From positions 298,159 to 362,158 of the forward strand of contig NZ_OK052578.1 in assembly GCF_019933155.2 (NCBI RefSeq): DNA of 64,000 bases, read 5' to 3'. The DNA comes from Metabacillus dongyingensis. GTDB lineage: Bacteria; Bacillota; Bacilli; Bacillales; Bacillaceae. A program made the translations under genes and the position numbers. Each line of letters begins with the position of its first letter. Position 1 is the first letter of the stretch. This document shows positions 35,859-44,806 of this stretch, in pieces. The notes beneath the pieces are model-generated. The model searched no databases. It was given only the letters and a program-made list of their open reading frames with translations, and was not told where the DNA came from.

Positions 35859-37742
35859 ATGTGTGGGTTTATAGGATATATAGTCAGTGATTCAAAAATA
35901 GCTACAACTAATGAGATTCAACATTTGAAGAATATGACAGAGATTATCAGTCACAGGGGACCAAATGATAGTGGGTATTTTGTTGATAATGATGTTCGTT
36001 TTGGATTTAGACGTTTAAGTATTATTGACATAGAAGGTGGAAATCAACCACTTTCCTATGAAAATGAAAGATATTGGATAATTTTTAATGGAGAAATTTA
36101 TAACTATATCGAGCTTCGAGAAGAATTACAGGGATTAGGTTACGATTTTAAAACTCTATCAGATACAGAGGTGATTATTTCCTTATTTAGCCATAAACGT
36201 GAAGAATCTTTTAAAGATTTGAGAGGAATGTTTAGTTTCCTAATATGGGATAAACACAAAAAAGAACTTTTTGGAGCAAGAGATCATTTTGGTATAAAAC
36301 CCTTCTTCTATTTGAATGACGGTTCTTCACTTTATTGTGCATCTGAAATGAAAAGTATAACCTACATGAAAAATACACCAGAAGTAAACGCTGAAAGTCT
36401 TCATCATTATTTAACTTATCAGTTTGTACCTGAGCCTTTTACAATGAATAAAAATATTAAGAAATTGCAACCAGGTCACTACTTTATTAAAAAACAGGGT
36501 AAACCAATGGAAATCAAGACATTCTGGCAGCCAAGTTTCCATCCTAAAAATATTTCATTAAGTACCGCTAAAAAAGAAATTCAGAATGTACTACGCGATT
36601 CAGTTAAAATGCATATGCGTGCAGATGTACCTGTTGGGGCCTTCTTATCAGGTGGAATTGATTCAAGTTCAATTGTTGCATTAGCTAGTGAATTTCACCC
36701 GAATTTAAAGACATTTACAGTCGGTTTTGAAAGGGAAGGATTTAGTGAAATTGATTTAGCTCTTCAAACTGCTGAAGAATTAAATGTAGAACACATTCAT
36801 TATTTAGTACAACCTGAAGAATTTTTGAAAGAATTACCGAAAATTATTTGGCAAATGGATGAACCTGTGGCAGATCCTGCTGCTGTCCCGCTATATTTCG
36901 TGGCACGGGAAGCAAGCAAACATGTCAAAGTTGTATTATCGGGGGAAGGTGCAGATGAATTGTTCGGAGGATACAACATTTATCATGAACCCAATTCATT
37001 ACGTCATCTTACTTCACTTCCAAGTGTATTAGTAAATGGCCTGACTGCATTAGCGAAAATTTTTCCTGAAGGGGTAAAAGGGAAAAACTATATTGAACGT
37101 GGTTCAATGAGTTTAGAAGAGCGATATATTGGGAATGCAAAAATGTTTAGCGAACTTGAAAAAAGAAGTCTTCTGACAAATTACAACAAATTGATTCATT
37201 ATCAGGATGTTACTAGACCTCTCTATAATAAATCGGAAAACTATCATGATGTACACAAGATGCAATTTATTGATTTGCACACATGGTTACGAGGGGACAT
37301 TTTAGTAAAAGCAGATAAAATGACTATGGCTCATTCATTAGAATTGCGTGTCCCTTTTCTAGATAAAGAAGTATTCAAGGTTGCATCAAGCTTGCATCCA
37401 AATTTAACAGTTACTAATGGGACTACTAAATATGCCTTAAGGGAAGCGATGAAAGGCATAGTTCCAGATAGTGTGCTTAAACGCCGTAAACTTGGTTTTC
37501 CTGTCCCAATAAGACACTGGCTAAAAAACGAAATGTTTGATTGGGCACGAGAATTAATTATCTCAAGTGAAACAAATCATCTGTTAAATAAGACTATTAT
37601 ACTTAAGATGCTTGAAGATCACTGCCAAGATAAAGCTGATTACAGCCGAAAGTTATGGACGATATTAATATTTATGCTTTGGCATCAAATTTATATAGAA
37701 AAAGTTATTGAAATATCTGATAGTTATGAATTGGTAAAATAA
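35859..37742 (+). CDS. asnB: Asparagine synthase (glutamine-hydrolysing)
   Basis: The 627-residue protein starts MCGFIGYI with the Cys2 nucleophile of the class II glutaminase domain (about 1-210; SHRGPNDSGY, FNGEIYNY). A synthetase domain follows with the PP-loop FLSGGIDSSS and GEGADELFGGY. It makes asparagine from aspartate, ATP and glutamine. ATG 35859 is chosen because the mature protein must start MCG and TAGGAGG precedes it; the upstream in-frame ATG at 35829 would bury the catalytic cysteine. B. subtilis has three such paralogues (asnB, asnH, asnO), and which one this corresponds to cannot be settled here. Confidence 0.93.
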   Translation: MCGFIGYIVSDSKIATTNEIQHLKNMTEIISHRGPNDSGYFVDNDVRFGFRRLSIIDIEGGNQPLSYENERYWIIFNGEIYNYIELREELQGLGYDFKTLSDTEVIISLFSHKREESFKDLRGMFSFLIWDKHKKELFGARDHFGIKPFFYLNDGSSLYCASEMKSITYMKNTPEVNAESLHHYLTYQFVPEPFTMNKNIKKLQPGHYFIKKQGKPMEIKTFWQPSFHPKNISLSTAKKEIQNVLRDSVKMHMRADVPVGAFLSGGIDSSSIVALASEFHPNLKTFTVGFEREGFSEIDLALQTAEELNVEHIHYLVQPEEFLKELPKIIWQMDEPVADPAAVPLYFVAREASKHVKVVLSGEGADELFGGYNIYHEPNSLRHLTSLPSVLVNGLTALAKIFPEGVKGKNYIERGSMSLEERYIGNAKMFSELEKRSLLTNYNKLIHYQDVTRPLYNKSENYHDVHKMQFIDLHTWLRGDILVKADKMTMAHSLELRVPFLDKEVFKVASSLHPNLTVTNGTTKYALREAMKGIVPDSVLKRRKLGFPVPIRHWLKNEMFDWARELIISSETNHLLNKTIILKMLEDHCQDKADYSRKLWTILIFMLWHQIYIEKVIEISDSYELVK

Positions 37743-37973
37743 ATCTATATGTCGTTTTTATGTTGAGAAATAAGTAGAATAAAGCAATGTTCAATGGGTC
37801 TCTGCTTTACTGTATATATTTAATATCCTTAATTTTTTTAGGAAAGCCCGTATCTTTTATTGATATGGAGCCGGGGGATCTTGTTTCTTCAATACGTATA
37901 AATAAGATGGACTTGTAGATATGTATATCGGAAATGGTAGATATAAGTAATGTTTAAGGAGTAAAATCAGCTA

Positions 37974-38060
37974 TTGAAAAAATATAGAGATACAAACTTT
38001 ATAATAATTAGTGTGCTTGTAATAGCAATTTTCAGTGTGCTCTTCTTTACCACACCTTAA
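37974..38060 (+). CDS. Small hydrophobic peptide, 28 residues
   Basis: TTG start 12 bases after AAGGAG. The product KKYRDTNFIIISVLVIAIFS then VLFFTTP is a basic N-terminus plus one membrane helix, and the gene is followed 4 bases later by a strong terminator. This compact layout is typical of a genuine small membrane peptide gene, although the spacing to the ribosome binding site is long. Confidence 0.45.
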   Translation: MKKYRDTNFIIISVLVIAIFSVLFFTTP

Positions 38061-38064
38061 TTAA

Positions 38065-38093
38065 AAAAAGCTGAAGACACTCTTCAGCTTTTT
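38065..38093 (+). terminator. Perfect hairpin terminator
   Basis: AAAAAGCTGAAGA-CAC-TCTTCAGCTTTTT. It directly follows the 28-residue peptide frame. Confidence 0.9.
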
Positions 38094-38240
38094 AATGGTA
38101 CTGCTAATCGATATTCTCGTACCTAATTAAATTTACTTAGTAAACTAAACCATATCTCATTTTGAAAACAGTCTTTATCATATCTTTAACTAGGTGCAGC
38201 AGCTACTAGACCATAGTTGATTAATTTAATACCAGCGTTT

Positions 38241-38471
38241 TTTTTAGAAATTGCCATCAGTAATTATGGTCAGCCAATACCAAGTGTGGACCTTCCACAT
38301 ATTTTTGATCGGTTTTACCGAGTGGAAAAATCACGCTCTGATTATACGGGTGGTGCCGGGTTAGGACTTGCCATTGCCAAAAGTATTGTTGAATTGCATG
38401 TTGGCGCGATTAAAGTAGAAAGTTCAGCTGGGAAAACCACTTTTATAGTTACCTTATTAAAAGAGAAGTAA
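38241..38471 (+). pseudogene. Histidine kinase ATPase-domain remnant (VanS/PhoR-like)
   Basis: The frame covers only the end of a HATPase_c domain: ISNYGQPIP, IFDRFYRVEKSRSDYTGGAG, LGLAIAKSIVELHVG and KTTFIVTLLKEK. The RS..TGGAGLGLAIAK stretch and the final TTF.V.L resemble VanS-type and related Firmicute sensor kinases. The sensor, HisKA and N-box regions are absent, and no response regulator is nearby. Confidence 0.8.
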
Positions 38472-38566
38472 GATACGAATCTTCTATTTCCAATGGAAGG
38501 TATCTAATTCGCTACAGACAAATACTTTCATTAGCTAAGTATTTGGGTAATAAAGTAATAAAAATA

Positions 38567-38612
38567 AAACATTGCAACACGTGTTAAATAATTGGGTTGC
38601 AGTGTTTTTTTC
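38567..38612 (+). terminator. Hairpin terminator
   Basis: ACATTGCAAC (38569-38578) pairs with GTTGCAGTGT (38596-38605) and is followed by seven T. Confidence 0.75.
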
Positions 38613-38848
38613 TGTATAGATGTACTAAATATTTTAACTTAACCGCTGAAATTCCTATTTTAATTTTAAACTGGATCTATGAAGAAATGATTTGGTAAGA
38701 TAACGCATTATAGCAGTTTGAACAATGTAATTGAGAAATGACATATAAATATTAAAATAATTACCCATTGTAATTTCTATTCAATAAAAATATTAAAATT
38801 GACATAAACGGAAATTTTAGTAACTATTTAATAGATAAGAGCAAAATA

Positions 38849-39961
38849 CTATTCTCTGGAAAAAGTCTTATTTTTATGAAAATGATTCTTAATCCATTTT
38901 ATAACTAGAAGGAATGGGATATACACATATACAAAAACAGTTCCTATATTAGCCGTAAGATCGATGAGAGGATCAATACTTTTAAATTCTTTAAAGTTTA
39001 TGGAAGCAATGATCAATGCAATAAGTAAGAATATTAAAGTCGCTTTTGGAGGCACTGAAAAAGCTCTTTTTACGATTCTTGTACAAGCCCACAAAGAAAT
39101 ACATATAGGGGATATAACCACTAACAACCAAATAAATATGAACACGTATTCAAATCTTTCCAGGAAGGGAAAATTAACAATTTTTACCATCGATAAAGTA
39201 GCCCAGGGTAAATGCTGTAATACCTCTTGATTGAAGTATAGGAATGAAATTAACGTTACAATTAGATACAAAATGATTGTATATAAATTCCCCAGATATG
39301 CCCATTTAGAAATATTTTTGGAATTTGAATCCTTAATAAAAGGATAGTACATCAGTATCCACTCGAAACCAAGAAAAAGCAGGGAAAAAGCCTTAGAAGA
39401 TAAAAATAGCTCACTGAGGGAATGGCTGAAAGCTGGAAGTAAAAAAATATAATTCATATGCTTTATTGGGAAATAGATTAAAAAGAGCAGAAAAGAAGGT
39501 AAAACAACTCCCCAGAAACTAAAGCCAGTTAAAGTACGGAAGCCGCTTGATATGAGGTAATAAAATGTAAGTCCAAACACGAAACAAAGTTGCCAAGTTT
39601 TTATCGTAGGATACACCCATATTTGTATGACTTCAATATAGGCGCGAAAAACCGTCAAAGAAGCTAACCAGAAATAGACCATTGCGAAGACAGACAAAAT
39701 GTTACCCATCGTTTTTCCAAAGCAATATTGATGAACAGCTACTAAATCATTGTTTTTCCCATCTAGTAGCTTAAAAATAATATAGAGTATGATATGGGTT
39801 GTAACACCAGTTATTAGTAAAGAAATCCAAGCATCCTGTTCAGCGCCTTTAATAACTTGATTTTGAAAATTTAGGATACCAACGCCTGTTTGTGAAGAGT
39901 GAATGAGAAAAAATGTGAAAAAAGCGGAAACTTGAAATTGTTTTTCTACTTTTACGGTCAC
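38849..39961 (-). CDS. GerAB/ArcD/ProY-family spore germination permease, B subunit (second operon)
   Basis: The 370-residue membrane protein with about ten helices starts at GTG: TVKVEKQFQVSAFFTFFLIH. Its start codon overlaps the TAG of the preceding C gene by one base (TAGTG), so it is translationally coupled and last in an A-C-B order. B subunits determine germinant specificity. Similarity to the B subunit at 31934 is only at family level, so the two receptors probably sense different nutrients. Confidence 0.92.
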   Translation of the reverse strand: MTVKVEKQFQVSAFFTFFLIHSSQTGVGILNFQNQVIKGAEQDAWISLLITGVTTHIILYIIFKLLDGKNNDLVAVHQYCFGKTMGNILSVFAMVYFWLASLTVFRAYIEVIQIWVYPTIKTWQLCFVFGLTFYYLISSGFRTLTGFSFWGVVLPSFLLFLIYFPIKHMNYIFLLPAFSHSLSELFLSSKAFSLLFLGFEWILMYYPFIKDSNSKNISKWAYLGNLYTIILYLIVTLISFLYFNQEVLQHLPWATLSMVKIVNFPFLERFEYVFIFIWLLVVISPICISLWACTRIVKRAFSVPPKATLIFLLIALIIASINFKEFKSIDPLIDLTANIGTVFVYVYIPFLLVIKWIKNHFHKNKTFSRE

Positions 39962-41046
39962 TATTTTCCCACCCCTGTTTGTCTAACGACAATATTAGTA
40001 TTTACATCAAACGCCATATTAGGATAAATCCTTTCGTAAAAGCTCTTCTCGGTCCAATTTCTGTGATTGACTTTATATATTCTTCCTAAACCTAAAGGAT
40101 CTACACCATTTTTTTGAAAATCCTTAAGAAGTAATTCAGCGTCGTTTGAAATTGATTTCTGTAAGGCGTTTTTAAAAAATTTTAAATCTTTTTCCTTTTC
40201 CAAATTGATCCATTCGGGCAAAGCATCAAGTTCTACATCTAAATTTAGGCTCACTTTTGCTTGTTCACGGAGATTTTCCTTGATAAACGTTACCTTATGT
40301 TCTCCATCAATAGTTCTGACCCCAATATTACCTTTGTGTCCATTCATGTTGAGGTTAAAACTGTATACGCCCCTTTTGTTTCTGTCTGTCATTAATTTTA
40401 ATAAGAATGTTTCTTTATCTGAAATCTTAAGTACTAATTTATCACCTTTAAAAATCCCCATTCCATCGACTTTAATATTTCCTTTAGAATCTACTATAAG
40501 ATTTGGAAAGAACATATCAATTCCACTTCCAAAATACTGGTCAAACATTACATGGAGGTCTGATTCAGGAATACCTTCATTTTCAATACTTTTATCAATC
40601 AAATTCATTAAGAATAGCGGACTCTCATTCAGGCTTTTACTTAGTATTAGATCTGGAGATCCATTTGTAATGGCCATTCTGGTAATGCCAATCTTTGGAT
40701 CTTTACAGAGGGTGTCCAATACTTCTGCTAAGCCATTTCTACTTAGTTTATCTCCAAATATTATTAACCTTACTTGACCTATTTCAAAGGGAAATTGAGA
40801 CTTATGGCCAAGTTCTTTCAGTAGACTAGATGGATTTTTAGCAACAGCTGTCATTAAAGCAGGATTATCACTCATGGAATAATAATTTGGATAAACAACA
40901 CTTGCTTTTAACATCTCTTCTTCTTCATCAAATCCTACATTATGCATCAAAGAGACATTATTAATAATATTTGTGGGTATACATCCTGACAGGACAAGAG
41001 ACAGAACAACACAACCTATTTTTTTTGCGAATGTATTATTCGTCAT
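39961..41046 (-). CDS. Ger(x)C family germination lipoprotein, C subunit (second operon)
   Basis: The 361-residue product has a lipoprotein signal (KKIGCVVLSLVLSGC, lipobox LSGC) and the GerC core (DPKIGITRMAITNGSPDLIL, GMGIFKGDKLV, NGVDPLGLGRIYK). It overlaps the A gene by 11 bases upstream and the B gene by one base downstream. It is the membrane-anchored partner in the receptor complex. Confidence 0.92.
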   Translation of the reverse strand: MTNNTFAKKIGCVVLSLVLSGCIPTNIINNVSLMHNVGFDEEEEMLKASVVYPNYYSMSDNPALMTAVAKNPSSLLKELGHKSQFPFEIGQVRLIIFGDKLSRNGLAEVLDTLCKDPKIGITRMAITNGSPDLILSKSLNESPLFLMNLIDKSIENEGIPESDLHVMFDQYFGSGIDMFFPNLIVDSKGNIKVDGMGIFKGDKLVLKISDKETFLLKLMTDRNKRGVYSFNLNMNGHKGNIGVRTIDGEHKVTFIKENLREQAKVSLNLDVELDALPEWINLEKEKDLKFFKNALQKSISNDAELLLKDFQKNGVDPLGLGRIYKVNHRNWTEKSFYERIYPNMAFDVNTNIVVRQTGVGK

Positions 41047-42550
41047 TAATATCCTCCTTCTTTTTGTTTCTCTTTATTGGGGAATATTTCATTTTATCTT
41101 TAGGTCTCAAATAATCTGGCCTTTTATTTAATTTATTAAAAGGTGGCCTAAAAATACTATCTGATAAATTATTGACACGAAACGGATACAAAGGAACCAT
41201 ATAAGGCGTTTCAAAAGATTTTAGTTTAAACAAATGACATAGTAACACTGTAAAACCTATCATAATACCTAACCCGCCTAGTAATGATGACATAATGATA
41301 AAGGGAAATCTTAATATTCGAATTGTGTTGGACATAACCATAGATGGTGTAGTGAAAGAAGCTAAGGCAGATAAAGCGATAATAATTAATAAAATATTAC
41401 TTGTCAGTGCTGCAGAAACTGCTGCCTGTCCAATGACAATACCTCCAACAATTCCCAATGTTTGTCCTACCTTAGTAGGCAACCTGGCTCCTGCCTCTCT
41501 TAATAATTCAATTGTCATTTCTAAAAAAAGAACTTCCAATAACGGCGGAAATGGAACGTTTGCTCTGGACTCTATTAGCGGACCTAGTAAATCCGCGGGT
41601 ATCACCTCATAGTGAAACGTCACAACCGCAACATAAATAGAGGAAGAAAAGATTGAAAAGATGATCGCAAATATTCGTGTGAAACGAAAGAATGACCCAA
41701 TAACCCAGTTATAATAATAATCTTCAGATGAGAGAAAAAAATCGAGTATGGTAGAAGGCCCGGATATTGCGTATGGTGAACCATCACTTAATATAACTAC
41801 TTGGCCCGAAGTGAGTGAATAAGAAAGTCTATCTAGCCTCTCTGTAGTCAAGTAAAGTGGGAAAGGAGTATGAGAATTATCTCTAATTATTTGGTCTATT
41901 GCGGAAGTATCCCAAATAATATCAAAATCTATTTCAGAGAGTCTTTTTTTTACTGTTTCTATATGTTCTTCATTTGTAATACCATCTAAATAAACAATGA
42001 TAACTCTTGTTTTTGACAGTGTGCCCAGCACCAATTCTTCAGTAGTTAATAAAGGAGATTTTATCTTAGTTCGAAGTAAAAGAATATTAGTATCAAGACT
42101 TTCAACAAACCCTAATTTTGGCCCTATAACATTAAACTCATTCTCAGTTTCATTAGATTCTCTAAGCCCTTTAGATAAATTGTTTACGTTTACTAAAAGA
42201 CAATCTTCAGAGGTATTTTCAAATTTAATTAGTACATATCCTTGATGAATTTTCTCTTCGATTTCTATTGCATCCTGAGTTCTAATTACATCTTCAAGAG
42301 GAAGGTTGTTTATAAATTGATTAATAGCTAGAAATTGGTCTTTCTTTTTTTCATATTCATTAATATATGGAAGAAGTACACGTTCCATAGTCTTGTGATC
42401 AATAAGTGTAGTGAAGTATAAAATATATATCTGGATTCCTGAAACATTTTTTTTAATCTCTTTAAAATCAGATGATTTTTTAGCTCTTTTCACTATTTCT
42501 GCAGGTGTTTGATTTTCTTCAGGATTCTGATTATTTTTTTTCTTAAACAT
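41036..42550 (-). CDS. GerA-family spore germination protein, A subunit (second operon)
   Basis: The 504-residue protein has the standard GerA design: a soluble N-terminal half (PFPLYLTTERLDRLSYSL, FFLSSEDYYYNWVIG) and a membrane domain with NVPFPPLLEVLFLEMTIELL, followed by REAGARLPTKVGQTLGIVGG. The first gene of the operon, it follows AAGGAG with 11-base spacing. Upstream is a promoter with sigma-G-like sequence. Confidence 0.94.
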   Translation of the reverse strand: MFKKKNNQNPEENQTPAEIVKRAKKSSDFKEIKKNVSGIQIYILYFTTLIDHKTMERVLLPYINEYEKKKDQFLAINQFINNLPLEDVIRTQDAIEIEEKIHQGYVLIKFENTSEDCLLVNVNNLSKGLRESNETENEFNVIGPKLGFVESLDTNILLLRTKIKSPLLTTEELVLGTLSKTRVIIVYLDGITNEEHIETVKKRLSEIDFDIIWDTSAIDQIIRDNSHTPFPLYLTTERLDRLSYSLTSGQVVILSDGSPYAISGPSTILDFFLSSEDYYYNWVIGSFFRFTRIFAIIFSIFSSSIYVAVVTFHYEVIPADLLGPLIESRANVPFPPLLEVLFLEMTIELLREAGARLPTKVGQTLGIVGGIVIGQAAVSAALTSNILLIIIALSALASFTTPSMVMSNTIRILRFPFIIMSSLLGGLGIMIGFTVLLCHLFKLKSFETPYMVPLYPFRVNNLSDSIFRPPFNKLNKRPDYLRPKDKMKYSPIKRNKKKEDINDE

Positions 42551-42582
42551 AACAAATGTACTCCTTAATTTGCGTCAATACT

Positions 42583-42612
42583 TATTATAATTACTATCAA
42601 GAATTGTATTCA
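42583..42612 (-). promoter_or_regulatory. Possible sigma-G/F forespore promoter for the second ger operon
   Basis: Minus-strand TGAATA (42612-42607), 17 bases, then TATAATA (42589-42583), close to the forespore consensus GNATA...CATNATA. The position about 35 bases before the A-subunit ATG fits. A sigma-A reading is less likely because the -35 is poor. Confidence 0.5.
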
Positions 42613-42761
42613 CTATATAATTTTTATTATTGCAGTATGACAAACGAATAAATGGAAAACTTAAAGAAAAAAAAATCTCTAATAAGATTTTTGGTCTTAT
42701 TCGAGACTTAACATCATTAATTTACTATTTAAAGAATAACCGAGTATCATTACGCAATTTT

Positions 42762-42890
42762 TCAGGTAAGATGAGTGTCTAATCCTTTGTTAAGCAAGGC
42801 TAAAGTTTTAGAGCGTAAGTAAACTCTCATTTTTTCTTCGGCTGCTAACATTACAATGTTGATTAAACAGGAAGACTGGCTAGGGGGCGA
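42762..42890 (-). pseudogene. Rrf2 regulator C-terminal remnant
   Basis: On the minus strand the frame SSCLINIVMLAAEEKMRVYL and RSKTLALLNKGLDTHLT-stop matches the C-terminus of the intact Rrf2 protein next door (SSCTINLVMLSAEEKMRDFL, RSKTLAWLNEELD). No N-terminal part remains. It is a decayed tandem duplicate. Confidence 0.85.
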
Positions 42891-43084
42891 ACTGATTAGC
42901 TGACGTGATCGATTCCCACGGGTGCTTACGTTCTACCGGGCTACAGTTGTAATAAAACCCATAAAATGGTCAACCAGAAATATCTGACTGAACTTAAAAT
43001 ACGAACGGGGAGGTTAGTTGAGGATTGGTTAAAGTTTTCAATAGGCAATTGAAAGATACGTTTTCTTGAACTAAGAAAAAAGAA

Positions 43085-43138
43085 AAAACCTCTCTAAATT
43101 CCTCCTTAAATAAGGAATTTCACGAGAGGTTTGTTTTA
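43085..43138 (-). terminator. Terminator of the Rrf2 gene
   Basis: AAACCTCT and AGAGGTTT arms with inner AAATTCCT/AGGAATTT pairing. A/T-rich flanks; it slightly overlaps the end of the gene. Confidence 0.75.
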
Positions 43139-43627
43139 TATGCTGCTCTTCGAAAAATATTTCCAAGTATCTTCACGAATTTGTTTGGATAAGACACGAT
43201 CAAGCTCTTCATTTAACCATGCAAGTGTTTTACTACGCAAAAAATCACGCATTTTTTCTTCCGCAGAGAGCATAACTAAATTAATGGTACAAGAGGAGGG
43301 AGATGTACAACAGTTTTCTCTATTCAAATAACCATTATCTTTTATATTTTTACATTGAAAAATAGGCTTAGGACCTTCAACTGCTTCAACTACATCCCAA
43401 AAGGAAATATCTTCTGGGGACTTAGATAACCTATACCCTCCCTTTACGCCAGGGACAGAACTTACAATACCAGCCTTTGATAATTTAGCGAAAACTTTTG
43501 AAAGAAATGTCTCAGAAAGCCCCTGAAATTCTGCCAAATCCTTTATTCCAATACTTTCCTTAGAAGGAACACCAATTAAATAAACCAGACAATGTAAAGC
43601 ATATTCAACGCCGACACTATATTGCAT
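43136..43627 (-). CDS. Rrf2 family transcriptional regulator
   Basis: The 163-residue protein starts MQYSVGVEYALHCLVYLIG and has the Rrf2 winged helix (IKDLAEFQGLSETFLSKVFA, KLSKAGIVSSVPGVKGGYRL). Three cysteines (FQCKN, NCCTSPSSC) could bind a cluster or sense redox, but the classical IscR spacing is not clear. It is divergent from a decayed azoreductase gene and an AhpD-like gene, matching redox/electrophile-sensing Rrf2 members that control such enzymes. Confidence 0.92.
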   Translation of the reverse strand: MQYSVGVEYALHCLVYLIGVPSKESIGIKDLAEFQGLSETFLSKVFAKLSKAGIVSSVPGVKGGYRLSKSPEDISFWDVVEAVEGPKPIFQCKNIKDNGYLNRENCCTSPSSCTINLVMLSAEEKMRDFLRSKTLAWLNEELDRVLSKQIREDTWKYFSKSSI

Positions 43628-43732
43628 ATAAACTCACCTACTTTTGATTTTAAAGGTTATCAAATTGTATCTTAGGAGTATTTAGAGTGTTAGTCAAATA
43701 AAACTAATCTTTTTTTGGAGAATTTTATTCAT

Positions 43733-43761
43733 TTGACAAAAATAATCATAGCCTTTATATT
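43733..43761 (+). promoter_or_regulatory. Sigma-A promoter, divergent from the Rrf2 gene
   Basis: TTGACA (43733-43738), 17 bases, TATATT (43756-43761). It drives the azoreductase remnant and probably the AhpD-like gene. The AT-rich spacer region would be the natural place for an Rrf2 operator. Confidence 0.75.
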
Positions 43762-43834
43762 ATAGACATAGTTAATCGCCGATTGATTTAGTCCGCAATT
43801 GTTATCCGAAATTCATTATAAGGGAGAAATGCAA

Positions 43835-44107
43835 ATGAACAAAACGTCTTATCATTAACGCACATCCAAAAGTAGACGAAGGATGCTTGTCATACAAGCA
43901 AGTGGATCCAACTATACAAATGATGATTGGTATACAGAAATTGAATACTCTCATAAATACCTGAAGTCAATGTTTAATTTCCTTGGTATTGAAGATTATC
44001 AAATCATCAGGGCACAAGGAACAGCATTACTAGAACCAAATAAAGTTTTACAAAAAGCATACAATGAAGTTGCTTCTAGATTAGCAGCTAAAGAAAAAAT
44101 ATTATAG
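43835..44107 (+). pseudogene. FMN-dependent azoreductase (AzoR-like) remnant
   Basis: The start ATGAACAAAACGTC... is a frameshifted copy of the usual N-terminus 'MNKVLIINAHPKVDE', with AAGGGAG before it. After about 15 codons the sequence jumps to the C-terminal segment VIQASGSNYTNDDWYTEIEY, SHKYLKSMFNFLGIEDYQII and LQKAYNEVASRLAAKEK. The central FMN-binding part is deleted. It was probably the target of the divergent Rrf2 regulator. Confidence 0.8.
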
Positions 44108-44193
44108 CAATTGGACGTTCACTTCTTCCGAAATTAATACAAAACGGGAGTAAAGTATTTGCGATAACTCAGATGAACATTAAAGTAAAATAA
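44104..44193 (+). pseudogene. NmrA/SDR-type NAD(P)-binding protein N-terminal fragment
   Basis: Directly joined to the azoreductase tail, the frame IAIGRSLLPKLIQNGSKVFA then ITQMNIKVK-stop matches the first strand-helix of an NAD(P)-binding epimerase-like protein ('TG..GRSLLPKLI..G..V.A.TR'). It is a deletion scar that fuses two formerly separate genes. Confidence 0.55.
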
Positions 44194-44211
44194 ACTTTTT
44201 TTCAGGAGGTA

Positions 44212-44661
44212 ATGGAATTGGAACAACGAATTGATTATTACAATGTAGCACCAGAAGCAATTAAAATAATGATGGAAATGGAGAAGTATACGAAAACTAC
44301 AGGTATAGGCCGTAAACTTCGTGAGCTTATCAAAATTCGGGCTTCTCAAATAAATGGTTGTGCATTTTGTATTAACATGCATACAGAAGATGCTAGAAAA
44401 ATGGGAGAAACGGAGCAACGTTTATATTGTATTAGTGCTTGGAGAGAGTGCACATTTTACACAGATGCAGAAAAAGTAGCTCTTGAGTTGACAGAGTACG
44501 TGACTTTAATCCCTACAAAACATGTGCCAGATGAGCTTTATCAACGAGTACGTGAACATTATGACGAGAGACAATATATTGACCTTGTTCTAATAATTAA
44601 TCAAATCAACAGTTGGAATAGAATTTCTATTTCAATGGGGAATATAGCAACTGAAAAATAA
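44212..44661 (+). CDS. Carboxymuconolactone decarboxylase family (AhpD-like) protein
   Basis: The 149-residue helical protein contains the AhpD-type redox motif CAFCINMH (two cysteines and the histidine, about residues 47-54) in the context IRASQINGCAFCINMHTEDA. Such proteins act as peroxide/alkylhydroperoxidase-like thiol enzymes. TCAGGAGGTA precedes ATG 44212. It lies downstream of the remnant azoreductase promoter and so is probably in the Rrf2-controlled transcript. Confidence 0.9.
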   Translation: MELEQRIDYYNVAPEAIKIMMEMEKYTKTTGIGRKLRELIKIRASQINGCAFCINMHTEDARKMGETEQRLYCISAWRECTFYTDAEKVALELTEYVTLIPTKHVPDELYQRVREHYDERQYIDLVLIINQINSWNRISISMGNIATEK

Positions 44662-44771
44662 TTACTTTCAACGAACATCTTATGATGTTCGTTTCAGATT
44701 TTAGACAAAAGGCATCCGAGTAAACCAGTTTGGATGAGGTAAGAAAATGAATTCCATCAGAGGACTATAAC

Positions 44772-44800
44772 TTGACACTTACCTATTAGTAAGTTAATAT
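44772..44800 (+). promoter_or_regulatory. Consensus promoter with operator in the spacer, implying leaderless mRNA
   Basis: TTGACA (44772-44777), exactly 17 bases, TAATAT (44795-44800). The spacer is CTTACCTATTAGTAAGT, an inverted repeat (ACTTAC/GTAAGT). The ATG of the TetR gene starts 7 bases after the -10, so transcription should begin at or next to the start codon. Confidence 0.8.
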
Positions 44801-44806
44801 TCGGAT

